A stretch of 64,000 nt of DNA from Drosophila persimilis (lineage: Eukaryota; Arthropoda; Insecta; Diptera; Drosophilidae): positions 5,580,001 through 5,644,000 of the forward strand of contig NW_020825294.1 in NCBI RefSeq assembly GCF_003286085.1, in the 5' to 3' direction. The notes below the pieces were generated by a model that did no database searches, had not been told where the DNA came from, and saw nothing but the letters and a program-made list of their open reading frames with translations. Positions 53,881 through 64,000 of this stretch are shown in pieces (the stretch's first letter is position 1; each line of letters opens with the position of its first letter). The position numbers and the translations under genes were made by a program.

Positions 53881-54480
53881 CAAGTGCTGCCAACGTTTAA
53901 TTAACTTGATAAATCGTTTGTAAATTTCTTAATTATTACGTAGCCGTCGTGTGGTCAGTCAGCCAGACCCAGAGCGAGAGAGGCACAGCCACCACAGCTG
54001 TAGCAGTAGCTGTAGCTTCAAGTTCAGCCTCAGTCATCGATTCAGCCAAGTACAGCAATAAGTGTATAATATTTTTCGCTTTGCCATTCACCTTAGCAAC
54101 TGGCTCCGCACATTCGATCGTTTTCATTCGTGTTTAATATTTATTTAATTATTTTGCCGTACACATTATAATTAATTTAATATGCAATGTTTGTGACGAC
54201 AAACCAAATGCTTTTTGCTGTTCAAACAATTCGAATTAGCTGGCAATGTCGCTAATTGTTTATGAGGTGAACAACAACAAGGCAATTATATATACCATAT
54301 TGTATCTGTATGTATGTGAACTTTTGCTATTGAGCAACTGTTAACAAGTTAATTAGATAATTGAGTAAAAAACAGCACATAAAAAGCATTATCTGCGATG
54401 TGTGAGATTTGTGTCTCGGAGCTGCTGCTCACGTAATTGCCCATAATCGTAATTATCGTCGGGCTAACAGTCGGTTCTAA
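53881..54480. promoter_or_regulatory. AT-rich block dense in homeodomain-type TAAT cores
   Basis: Within 600 bp there are at least ten TAATTA/TAATTG/TTAATTAA cores (for example near 53897, 53930, 54144, 54170, 54234, 54253, 54352, 54362, 54435 and 54449), with little simple repeat. This is the look of a developmental enhancer. No transcription factor or target is shown by the sequence. Confidence 0.3.
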
Positions 54481-57400
54481 CAGCTAACTGCTGCTAAATG
54501 TACAGTTTACACGATATATTATATACAGTTTACAGTAACAAGAGATTGAAGCCAAGAAAGTATACTTAGCAATAAAATCAATAAGGAAAAACTTCTATAT
54601 ATAACTGAACCCTTTTCAAAAGTTGGCAACACTTTGGTGGCAGCTACTTTGGGTTTGAGTTTTCCATAAGTGCAGCTGCCAAAAACTTGGCAAAAAGCAT
54701 CTGAAAGACTTTCACAAAAAGCCAAAGAGAGGAGGGAGAGAGTACAGTAATTAATTAAAAGCCAGCTTCCATCCAAGTTTCGGGGCCGGGGCCGGCGGAG
54801 CCCAGGGACAACTCCATCCAACACAAAGCCAAACTGCCTTACTAAGCGCCTTGTGATCCTTTCTTAATTGAAAAATGTCGTCACACAAAATGGAGAAATG
54901 GCAGGCGAAAGGAAAGCAGAGCATTCAGCAACGGGAAATCCCTGTTAATCCGGCACTGAAATTGGAAAAACCTTTGCGCAAAAGGAAATGGAGCCAGAAA
55001 TAGAGACAGACAGACAGAACGCCAGCGATTGGCAGCGTCTCAGAACGTGGCTCGTAAAACTCTTGAGCCTCGACATAAAATTGGACAAATTATGTAATAA
55101 ATGCAACATAAATTTTGGCTTTGCTCCACTAATTGGAAAGCAATGCACCCAGACCCGGAGCCCAAACAATTTGTTCAAATATAACCATTATGATAGCTAA
55201 GCATAGATCAGAGGGCTCTCTCGCTCGCTCTATTCCATTCTAGTTTCCTACAATCAAAAGTGTCACAATATTACACTCTCAAACAAATCGTTAGACGTTT
55301 GTGACTCATCGAACAAAACGCACGGCAGGGCAGGGCAGGGCAGGGCAGACTTTATGTCTTCGACTGGATTTCATTCATAAATCGCCCCAACAATATTAGT
55401 CAGAGACAGACCCCTTATCCGATGGAAATCGTATATAGCCACCAGACAAAAACGGGGTCGTCACACCTTTGGAAATCAATATCAAACAATGCCATGTTGT
55501 TGGTGATTTTCCGGCAAACATAAAATTTCTTTTCAGCAGTTGGCTGCTTTGTCCCCAACTTTGACACTTTTTATGGCCGGACGGTCCAGAAACTTTTCTT
55601 CTTTCTTCGTCCGTTCCGACGCGACAAATGAGCCCGCCCGAGTGGGGACCGCCGCCGTCGCATTGTCTATGCTGGATCTTGGATGCTGGTCATCTGTCTG
55701 GGGGCCCCCAAAAAAAAAAATATATAGAGAGAGAGCGCCCTATGGGCTGCTGCTAGCCGTTTATGGGGCTCGTCGTCGTCGCATTTGCATCGCATTTGAA
55801 TCGATATCGAATGTTATTCAAAATCAATGTTGAAACGGTAATTTGTTGGCCAGTTTAAAGGTGTTATTAGCACCGTTTATATGCAAGTTACGCCCAAGAA
55901 AACGGCCCAGCACTGATAGATATCTCGGCTGGATATCGATGGGTTCCTGCTCTCGTTTGTGTGCGAGAATGCCCTAATTTATGCATCTGGATGTGGGCTG
56001 ACGGCAGGTCATTCAACGGCAGTGTTATGTCTATATTCGTGTCTGCTTAAACTGCAATAAGCCAGGGCTAAGACTGATCTATGGCTGGGCCCAGATCTGG
56101 CTGTCTCGGCTATTGATTGGGTTTCGCTTTTGTCATTCGAACTGGGCTTAGCCCTGGATAAGCGGGGGCCTCTCGATGGTTATGGTTTTTGGTGTGATTG
56201 ATCTATGCAAACTCGGATCAAATTTGATACTGAAATTGAGCAGTTGGAGGGTGTAGAATGTAAGCCCTAGCAAGTTGAGAAGTTTCAAAATTGAGCAGAA
56301 GCATTTTAAGATACAAATATTATACAGGGCACTCGTAAGGGAGTTTTTAAGAAGGATACTCGTTTTAGATATATGCAGCAGTACTCCAATAAATGTTCTA
56401 TGTTTAAGCCTATAGCTTATATAGCTTTCTTTGTTGTTCGATTCCTATAAAACATTCTGTCACAACAAATGCTATACCAAATTAATTCGTGATATTCAAA
56501 TGCAGCTGATACGAATCAGAAACTCTCTTGACTTTAAAGACTCCACATAAAACCCTTTGATATACAAGGCAGCCCATGGAGCTTGTCACACATTTCAAAT
56601 GCCACAACCGCCAGCGAAGATGGGAGGCTGGAAAGACCCCAAACGATTGTCCGCAAACAAATGCAACCAGAGATCCCATGGCATGCAAATGGACAGGACT
56701 AGAGACTGTGGGGAGAGGCCTTGCCAGAACCAAACCCGAACCCAGACAGACAGAGAGAGAGAAAGAGCGAGAGACCCGGCCAAGCCTCGTAAATTTGCAG
56801 CTTATTGGCAATAACTGCAAGTGGCTTGTTAACAATTTAACACGTCTTAATCGTTAAATTTGTGGATGCGCAAAAAACAGCCGTATAGCCGGAGACGCAT
56901 CGAGACTCCGACTCCGACTCCGAGTTGACTCTCTGACGCTGATGCTGACTCTTGACTCTGGGCCGAGACACTCACTCGACTAACTCACACGCTAAATGCC
57001 AAACGCATGACACTTTTGTAGGTGTGAATGCCAGAACCGAACTTGGATGCGATGCTGATTTTAATGGCAAACTCGTTTGTGGCTGGGGTTCGTTCGATCG
57101 GTTTAATAATGATATTTTCAGGCGAGTACCCAGCCGCAGGTCCAGCATCAGACGGCAGTCTCCTCCGTCCTCCGTCCGCTGTCCTCTTTCCACAGTCTCT
57201 GGTCTGAGTCTCCAATCCTCAGTCCTCAGTCCCCAGTCCACGTCAGAGTCAAACAAAAGACTTAAGTCATAAACTTTATGACATTTTGCAAAAATCTCGC
57301 CAAGAATGTCATCAATGAAACAAATCGATTTGTTTACATGCCAACGTCTCTGTCGATTTTGTACACTCTCAAAGGGTATTATACTTTCAAAGAAGACTTT

Positions 57401-60239
57401 ATCCATATTAAGGCTTCCATAAAAGTATTCCCCTTACAAGAGTATCTCCGTTTTCGGTGTACAATCCATACCATCCATTCGTTGTTATTCCTGTTAGTAT
57501 TTGCTTGTCTGGACTCCTTCTTTCCCTCATTGCCAATATCGATTTGACTCCTTTGGCTTTGGTCTCTGTTTGCCACCAAGTTGCAACAGCAGCGTCAGCA
57601 TCAGAGGCAGCTACCCCCTCTGCTCCTCCTTCACTCATTTATGTGGCCTTACCTCCTGGCTTTGTCCACACAATTCTGAGAAGATTTTAATCTTACTCAC
57701 TGCACTCTCTTTCCTTCCCCACTCTGTGTGCGTCTCCGTCTCCTGGTTGTCTGCCTCAGCCCCGTTTTTGCTGGGTATCTCCGTATCTGTGTTTGTGCCT
57801 CTGGTGGGGGGCATTCGGTGTGCGGTTTATGGGTTTTCGTGTCTGATAATTTTCTGATTTTAATGTGCGAAATTAAACATCACATTTTTCAACACGAACG
57901 TTTTGTGTATGCGGTTGAGTGTATTTCATAAGGAAACGATGCGACGGCTCAAAAGGAGTTGAGAGAAATATAAAAAAAGAAGAGATAAATGTGTGCAAAG
58001 ATATCCTCGAAAAACTATAGAGCACTGATATTTTGGATATAGTATACATATGTGATGGAAAATTCTATAAAGGAAAAAGCTATACAGCTATTTTTTTCTA
58101 TAATCCCCATTGCAACCAATCCAGATCCACTTCCTATAATCGTAGTATATATTTCCTACCCCAAACAATGTTAACATGTGTAAAAAACAGCTTCATCGCT
58201 GCAGAGCTGTCAAAATTTGAAGGAAATTAATTCCAACCAGAGCCAAAATAAATAAACAGTCACAAATTATACCCAAATTAGCAAACAACCAGACCAGACC
58301 CGACCCACCACTTTCAGGGCGGACCACACCACCCACCCGCCGGGGCAGAGTATCTATCAGATACATGTTACATGTGTAGCATAATACCCAGCACAGAACA
58401 CACAAATACAGACACAAACAGAATTACAATTACGGGGGCAAGTGACGGCAAAACGGGGCAATAAATACAAACCGCATAAAGCGATGCCAGCGGTTGCCTA
58501 ATCCAAAGGGGGAGTGGTTCACAGGGCGAGAGAGAGAGAGAGTCACCCCCGTACCGAGGGTTATTTATACACCCTCCCAGCCCCAGTAGCACCAATTACT
58601 CAACATGATTTCAATGAAATTACCGCACAAAACAAAGCCAGAGCTGGTTGAAGGAAGCAAGTCCTCACTCAGAACAGAAGGAGCAGAATCCATGAGTAGC
58701 AGGAGCAGCGGAACACGACCACACTGAGAGAAATATATACCTACATTTCAACCAGTTATAGAAATTTCTGAAGCACTTGCTAAACAGTCAAAGGGATATT
58801 GATTGTATTAACCTTTGGAACTATCAAAAATATCATTAAAAATATCCCCTTTTGCTTTCAGTGCAGCAGAAACGAGAGCAGCCACATCTAGATAGAGTTG
58901 CCACAGCAGCAGCACCACCCTGCAACAGCCCAGCAACAGCAACAACCACATCAATCTCAATAACAATTCATAATTCATGTTTAACATGCGCCCCCGTTGT
59001 TGAGCAATTTAGCAGGCACCCCTACAGCCACTCAACCACCCAGCACCACCCAGTCACCCAGCCACCCCCGGCAGGACCACCACTCAAGTGGCCCACTCAT
59101 CCTCTCGGGTGGCAGTCGCATAAATTGTTGATTGTTTGTCTATGGCCCCCCCGTCCGGGATGTATTTATGACACTCGGGGAGTGAAGTCAACGTTTTTTT
59201 TTTGTGTTTTTTTTTTGTGTTCCTCAATAACAAATGACACCCGAAATGGGGTTGCTCGACGACAACCCGACTCCGTCATCCATCCTTCCACCTGTCTCCC
59301 TGGCGGCTGCTGCTGCTTCCGATGCCACTGCTTTTCCTGATGATCATCCCTAATTGGTGTTGAATGGAGTTTTCCTTGTGGCTGGTGAAATATCCTGCTT
59401 TTGGGGTGAAAGGTTATAGCCCTGGCTGGAGGCTGTGTGTGTGTGGATAGAGGAAGAGTATCATGGGATAAGCCAAATCGTGTGGATGGGCGTGAAACTT
59501 ATTAACATAATTGAGATCTTTGTTTGCCTATGCTTTCGATGAACAACAAATCAGGGGAAATTCGATTTGGGGAAGGTATTTCTGGCACATAGGATTCATA
59601 TATTCTGCACAGCCTGAAACTTGTAATAATTGCCAGATAATTTTACATTTACATGCAATTTTATGGCAATTTGAAGTGCCATTTTTATGTCCTCAAGTTT
59701 AATTTTATGAAATTTATATGCATTTACCTTGCGGACAAAGGAATTTACCAGAAATCCATGCAAAATTCTCTCTCGAATGCGACGACAAACGCCGCAGGGG
59801 GCCGGGAGGTGTTGCTGCCAATGTCAATTTTAGGTATATTTTTGTATCCACCAGATACCGTGTTCCGTGCCCAGTCCCCGCACAAATTAGCATTCGCTTA
59901 AGTTATAATTTAATTATAATTTATTGATTTTAAACGGAAATTTTATTTATACACCCATCGAACGCTTTACGCTCGCTTTGCGGCGGCGTTGAAGTTCGAT
60001 TCTTGTCTTGTTTTACGAGCTGTAAAAACTGGGACTTTATGGGGCACTTAATTTGGCCAAATATGGCTTAAAAAGTTATACAAAATATGCCTCAACGGAG
60101 GAGAGTGGGCGACTCCCCAGTGGTGTCTCAAGATAGGGGTCTTTCCTCCGTTAAAAACAAATTTAGATATCGAACTGTCGTCAGGGGCTGCCACTTCCCA
60201 CATCCCACGACCCACTCCGAATCGGACTCCTCTATGGAG
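54481..60239. other. Intergenic DNA upstream of the nes-like gene
   Basis: I see no supportable gene. It includes a GGGCA array (55322-55350), AGGTGTGA half sites at 55461 and 57020, GACTCC units (56900-56925) and two consecutive T10-type runs (59195-59220). The open frame at 58852-59340 follows an acceptor-like CTTTCAG but is Thr/Pro/His low complexity with no recognised domain. Confidence 0.55.
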
Positions 60240-60240
60240 C

Positions 60241-60325
60241 GGTCACATTTATCATGCTAGCCAGCGGCCAGTGTGACCATGTGTGACCAGAATGGAGGCG
60301 AGAGCGCTGCCAACTGGCGGCGAAA
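60241..60325 (+). promoter_or_regulatory. Housekeeping-type core promoter candidate (Ohler motif 1)
   Basis: CAGTGTGACCA at 60269-60279 is a perfect reverse-complement match to Drosophila core-promoter motif 1 (YGGTCACACTR, bound by M1BP). A near-match follows at 60279-60289, a GGTCACA at 60241, and a motif-7-like GGCAGCGCTCTC (minus strand) at about 60301-60313. Motif 1 marks broadly expressed TATA-less promoters. It lies 0.5-0.6 kb before the nes-like start codon. Confidence 0.5.
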
Positions 60326-60843
60326 TATATAAAGTGCCAACCGCTGCCACCCAATTACCAAATGACATGACAAAACCGCTTTAAGGCGTCGTCGTCGTCG
60401 TCCATGTCTCCATACAAAATTGCAAATTAGGAGCACAGCGCAAAGTGGAAAAAAAAATGAGAAATAACGAAACAAACAGCCATAAAACTTAAATGCCAAA
60501 GACAGAAGGAGGATTATGCATAGCACTGTGGGGCACGAAGCAGAAACAGAACGCGGAACAGAGAGATAACTGCCAACATGGCCGACGGAAGGAAGGTTGG
60601 AGAGATAGAAGCAGCAAAAAAAAATAGAAACAAATATACATAAAATGCACGGCAATAAAAAGCAGCCAAGCAGCCAGAAGCGCGGAAAACCATGAAAATC
60701 TAACAGACAAAAAATGGCAAAAGGAGACGGTGAAAAATTGTCGAAGGATAGACTCCAGTAGTACCTTGGATTTTGCATTCATACTAGTTTGTTTGTTCAT
60801 TTCATATACACTACACAAATATATTCCCTGGCTGGTCGGCAGC
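60326..60843 (+). other. Probable 5' leader of the nes-like gene
   Basis: About 520 bp lie between the candidate promoter and the start codon. The sequence is A-rich and contains several upstream ATGs and GTC trinucleotides (60388-60400). The coding frame is open upstream back to GTG at 60730 but contains no ATG before 60844. A 5' UTR intron cannot be excluded. Confidence 0.4.
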
Positions 60844-62256
60844 ATGCCTGGACACGTGGAGGACACGCCCGGTGAGGGGCTGATGGGTGCCGCAGCAGGG
60901 GCAGCGGGCGTGCAACCGGCGGCAGTGCGTCTTCTGCTTACGATTCTGGCCGGCTATCCCATCGCTGCGTTCTACACCGCATACGTGGCAGAGGCTGTGC
61001 CCTTCAAGACGCTGCATCACATGTTCTTCTTCGCCTGTGGAGCTGGCCTCTGCTACCTCAACTACGGCGTCGACACGTACCACTCGCTGCTGGGGATCCT
61101 CGTCACATATCTGCTGGTCCGGTTCCTGCGACACAACATCAGGCTGATGATTGGCCTGAACGTGGTGTTCCACATGAGCTATCTGCTGCTTGGCTACTTG
61201 TTCACAGCCAGCAACGAGTACGACATTCTCTGGACAACGCCGCACTGCGTTTTGGTGCTGCGCATGATTGGCCTCGGCTTCGACATCTCCGACGGTCTCA
61301 AGGCAATGGGGGCTCTGTCCAAGGAACAGAAGGAAACAGCTCTGCCGCAGGTGCCATCGCTTCTGGAGCTCTCGGCGTTCGCGTACTTCCCCAGCGGTTT
61401 CCTGGTAGGACCTCAGTTTCCCCTCCGTCGCTACCAGAACTTTATCAACGGCGATTTCCGCCAGCACGAGGGCAATGTGGAGGCGGGCATGCGCCGCCTG
61501 GCTACCGGCGTGTTCTACCTGATCGTTTGTCAGCTGGGTCTAAGCGTACTGCCTGATTCCTATTTCCTGAGCTCCGAGTTTGCCGAGGTGGGATTCATCA
61601 AGCGGATCTTTCTGCTCGGTTTCTGGGCAAAGTTCAACCTGTACAAGTACGTCTCGTGCTGGCTGCTCACCGAGGGCGCCCTCATATACATTGGCTTCAC
61701 CTACAAGGGCAAGGATGTGCATGGCCAGCCCGACTGGTCCGGCTGCAGCAATGTCAAGCTGATCCTGCTGGAGACGGGCAACACCATGGAGCACTACATA
61801 CAGAGCTTCAATGTGAACACAAACCGGTGGGTGGGACAGTATGTGTACAGGCGTTTGAAGTTCCTCGACAATCGCACGATCAGCTATGTGGCCGCCCTGG
61901 GTTTCCTGGCCGTCTGGCATGGCTTTCACAGTGGCTACTATATGGCCTTCCTCATGGAGTACATGATTGTCAGCACGGAGAAGCAGATCGCTCGTTTCTA
62001 TGAGCAGGCGATCCTACCACAATATGGCAGCATCCTGAGCAGATCGGACATCTACAACGTGCTCTACTTCGTGACCCTGAAGTCCTACAACATTGTCTAC
62101 ATGGGATGGGGTCTGACGCCCTTTGTGTTCCTCAAGTACGAGCGTTGGATCGTAGTCTTCGCGGCCGTGAACTATTTCGGCTTCATCTACCTAATCATCT
62201 GGGCTGTCTTCTATCAAACCTTTGGGCACTTTTCGGGCAACGACCACGGGCAATGA
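60844..62256 (+). CDS. nessy-like MBOAT lysophospholipid acyltransferase, intronless
   Basis: The protein has 470 residues and belongs to the membrane-bound O-acyltransferase family, closest to Drosophila nessy (LPCAT3/MBOAT5 class). That family transfers fatty acyl chains from CoA to lysophospholipids in the ER membrane. It shows about ten hydrophobic segments, the PSGFLVGPQFPLRRY motif, and the catalytic pair Asn323 (SFNVNTNRW) and His359 (AVWHGFHSGYY). Their 36-residue spacing matches that reported for LPCAT3 enzymes (Asn352/His388 in chicken, from memory). The start is ATG 60844 with A at -3; the upstream frame has no ATG. The ORF has no intron, whereas D. melanogaster nes, as I recall, has several. 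It ends HFSGNDHGQ, without the Lys/Glu-rich tail of nes. An intact reading frame and biased codons argue it is functional. It is probably a retrogene. A DNA-level paralogue or lineage intron loss are alternatives. Confidence 0.9.
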   Translation: MPGHVEDTPGEGLMGAAAGAAGVQPAAVRLLLTILAGYPIAAFYTAYVAEAVPFKTLHHMFFFACGAGLCYLNYGVDTYHSLLGILVTYLLVRFLRHNIRLMIGLNVVFHMSYLLLGYLFTASNEYDILWTTPHCVLVLRMIGLGFDISDGLKAMGALSKEQKETALPQVPSLLELSAFAYFPSGFLVGPQFPLRRYQNFINGDFRQHEGNVEAGMRRLATGVFYLIVCQLGLSVLPDSYFLSSEFAEVGFIKRIFLLGFWAKFNLYKYVSCWLLTEGALIYIGFTYKGKDVHGQPDWSGCSNVKLILLETGNTMEHYIQSFNVNTNRWVGQYVYRRLKFLDNRTISYVAALGFLAVWHGFHSGYYMAFLMEYMIVSTEKQIARFYEQAILPQYGSILSRSDIYNVLYFVTLKSYNIVYMGWGLTPFVFLKYERWIVVFAAVNYFGFIYLIIWAVFYQTFGHFSGNDHGQ

Positions 62257-62460
62257 TGTCGCCACAGGAGACGAAAATTTTCCAGTTTTTTGCCACATGA
62301 ACATTGTTCCATATTCTTTTGCAATTCTACTAAAAAAATTGAGAAGTTTCTTGCCAAATACAACATTTCATAAGACTGCCGTTTCCTTCCTGAACGAAAA
62401 ACCCAATATACCCCTAAAAGCCCAGCGAAACTCGACCATAAAAAAAAACTCGCGTCCTGC
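62257..62460 (+). other. Probable 3' UTR and A-tract after the nes-like gene
   Basis: AATATA at 62405-62410, a variant polyadenylation signal, is followed 30 bases later by A9 (62440-62448). The spacing fits either a normal 3' end or a decayed poly(A) tail of a retroposed copy. No AATAAA is nearby. Confidence 0.4.
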
Positions 62461-64000
62461 TTGGGTTTTTGTTTTGTTTTTTTCGCTTTCGCTTATCTTT
62501 AACTGCCATCAACAAGATGGCAACTTCCGTTCGCGCGCCATAATGTTTTCTCTGCAGCAAAGCGAAGCCTTAGCATACACACACACACATACACGGACAG
62601 CATACAGAGGCAAGTCACGCACACAAAGGCGGGACAAAGCTCACGCAGTTACCGCTGTATGTGGCAAGAGGCATGAAGGGAGAGGCAGAGGCAGCAGCAG
62701 CGGCAGCAGCAGAAACGGAAACGAGAGAGATGGTCACCAGGGCGTGTAATTGAGTGCTACAGGACCCTTTTAACATTTTTATTTGCACATTAGCGAGGGT
62801 GGAAATGGCGAAATTTGCGCCCAAAGTGACAGCGCGTTGAGTGTGGGTGGTGGCAGAGCCAGTGGCAGGAGCGTATGGGGCGGGGGCAGCAGTAGGAACA
62901 CAAAGATAGAAACCATTTCCGTATTGACTTCCAGTTAGCATTGTCAATATGCTCTCGAGTGGCGCGCCATCTCCCAAGTCGTCGACAAATTGGTTTGTGG
63001 TTCCAAATGCGACAGTTGTCAGGGATGGAATGAGGCCAAAGGATGGGGTCTGCAGGGTTGGCGGGCGGGCCGAACATATGCCAAGATGTCGCAGAGGCAG
63101 ATAACATTCAATTGTTATAGCCAAACAGATAAAAGTGGGATGTGGATGGAATATTCACTGAACATTTTAAAATGCGATTTGCGAAAGCAATCGAGAAACC
63201 CAATTAAGGCCATAATCGATCTGAAATGTGCTACAGCTAAACAATCCCATATAAAGGTTGGAGAGAACACCCAATTTTAATCCCTTAAAGAGAAAGTTTC
63301 AAAAGTTGCCACTCGTATAAATCAGAAAAATTCCCTTTTCGCACCACATTCGGAACCACATTTCACCCTCCATTACGGAGCCCCAGCAAAAGTATAGCCA
63401 AACCATATTACGATAAGATGTATAGAGAGAGAGAGATGGAGAGGAAGAGCCACAGAGCCGACCCTTTTTTGGCCCATAATTCAAACGCAATAGGCCAGAA
63501 TGGCAGCCATTTTGAACCCTTTTCATGCGAGTACGCGGCGTATGAGTAACGCTGCGAAAAACATGAATAATTCCACGCCCGATCCAGCGCCAGTAGCAGC
63601 TGATGATAAAACATGAAAATGGGAAAACATAAATCTAGCACACACACACACGCACCCACAAGATATGCCATAAACAGCAGGCGGACTTGAATATTTTCAC
63701 TGTTTATTAAAGTTGCTCGAGCTCTCACTCTCTCCTCCACTCTGCCTCATTTCCAGACACTTTCACTGCGATTCTAGGCAGGAGACAGCATTTACATCAA
63801 CATCAGCATCCACACTCATCTCGGGCCGCCTGCCACTCCACTTCTCCGCTCCTCCGCTCCTCCTGGTCGTTTGGGCAAAGTCAACTTTCGTTTAGCTTGT
63901 AAATAGCTCGTTTTCGCAGACTTCGTAACTCGACGCCATGTTAATATATAACAATTAATCTTAACTAAAAGTATCTGACGCCCACCAGGCAAACCATGGA
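62461..64000. other. Downstream flank, no firm gene
   Basis: CA repeats (62577-62592), GGCAGC units (62685-62712) and a GAGA run (63424-63436) are present. An ATG in good Drosophila context (CAAACCATGG, 63996-63998) sits at the very end and could open a gene beyond the window, but three codons are too little to judge. Confidence 0.4.

Noticed and set aside
58852..59340. 162-codon frame after a CTTTCAG acceptor-like site
   Set aside because: It is a low-complexity Thr/Pro/His translation with no donor or partner exon and no known domain.
60730..60843. 38-residue N-terminal extension of the nes-like protein
   Set aside because: The extension begins with GTG and contains no ATG. The conserved region starts after ATG 60844.
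60811..61467. 218-codon minus-strand open frame inside the nes-like gene
   Set aside because: It lies entirely antisense to a well-supported MBOAT ORF and has no recognisable domain.
63996..64000. ATG in a strong start context at the window end
   Set aside because: Too few bases remain to tell a start codon from chance.

Overview
The window is fly DNA and almost certainly Drosophila. The evidence is the compact GT..AG introns, trinucleotide-rich coding repeats (CAG/CAA, CAT, GCX), A-rich leaders, core-promoter elements specific to Drosophila, and two genes that match Drosophila families closely. The frequent pentamer/hexamer microsatellites (GAGTCC, TCTGTA, CATACC types) and the recurring octamer TACGAGTA suggest the obscura group. 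That placement is an impression, not something proved here.

Layout. Positions 1-10657 are upstream DNA with no gene I can support. A 160-bp element with terminal inverted repeats lies at 10658-10817. A promoter-proximal zone (about 10.9-12.8 kb) carries a CACTC-rich tract, four ACGTA-core sites and an A-rich leader. The T-box gene midline (Tbx20 class) follows in six coding exons on the + strand (12811-25280). Every junction has GT..AG ends and consistent phase, giving a predicted 679-residue protein with an eh1 Groucho-binding motif, His/Ala/Gln/Asn tracts, a complete T-box and a Pro/Ala-rich tail. Its third coding intron is 6.2 kb. A likely 3' UTR runs to about 25.9 kb.

Positions 25.9-60.2 kb (34 kb) hold no coding sequence I can defend. 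They contain microsatellites, G-quadruplex-type runs, dispersed repeat fragments and AT-rich blocks dense in TAAT cores that could be cis-regulatory DNA of midline or its paralogue H15, which is its neighbour in D. melanogaster. At 60844-62256 is an uninterrupted 470-codon ORF for an MBOAT-family lysophospholipid acyltransferase close to nessy (nes). It is preceded by a perfect Ohler motif 1 core-promoter element and followed by an AATATA and a short A-tract. The remaining 1.7 kb has no firm gene.

The two genes are not obviously functionally linked: one is a developmental repressor with large regulatory flanks, the other a membrane lipid enzyme. The most interesting reading is that the intronless nes-like gene is a retroposed copy. 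The parental nes of D. melanogaster lies on 3L (Muller D), which is X-linked in the obscura group, whereas midline lies on Muller B. If the species assignment holds, this would be an X-to-autosome retrogene that is intact and has a housekeeping-type promoter.
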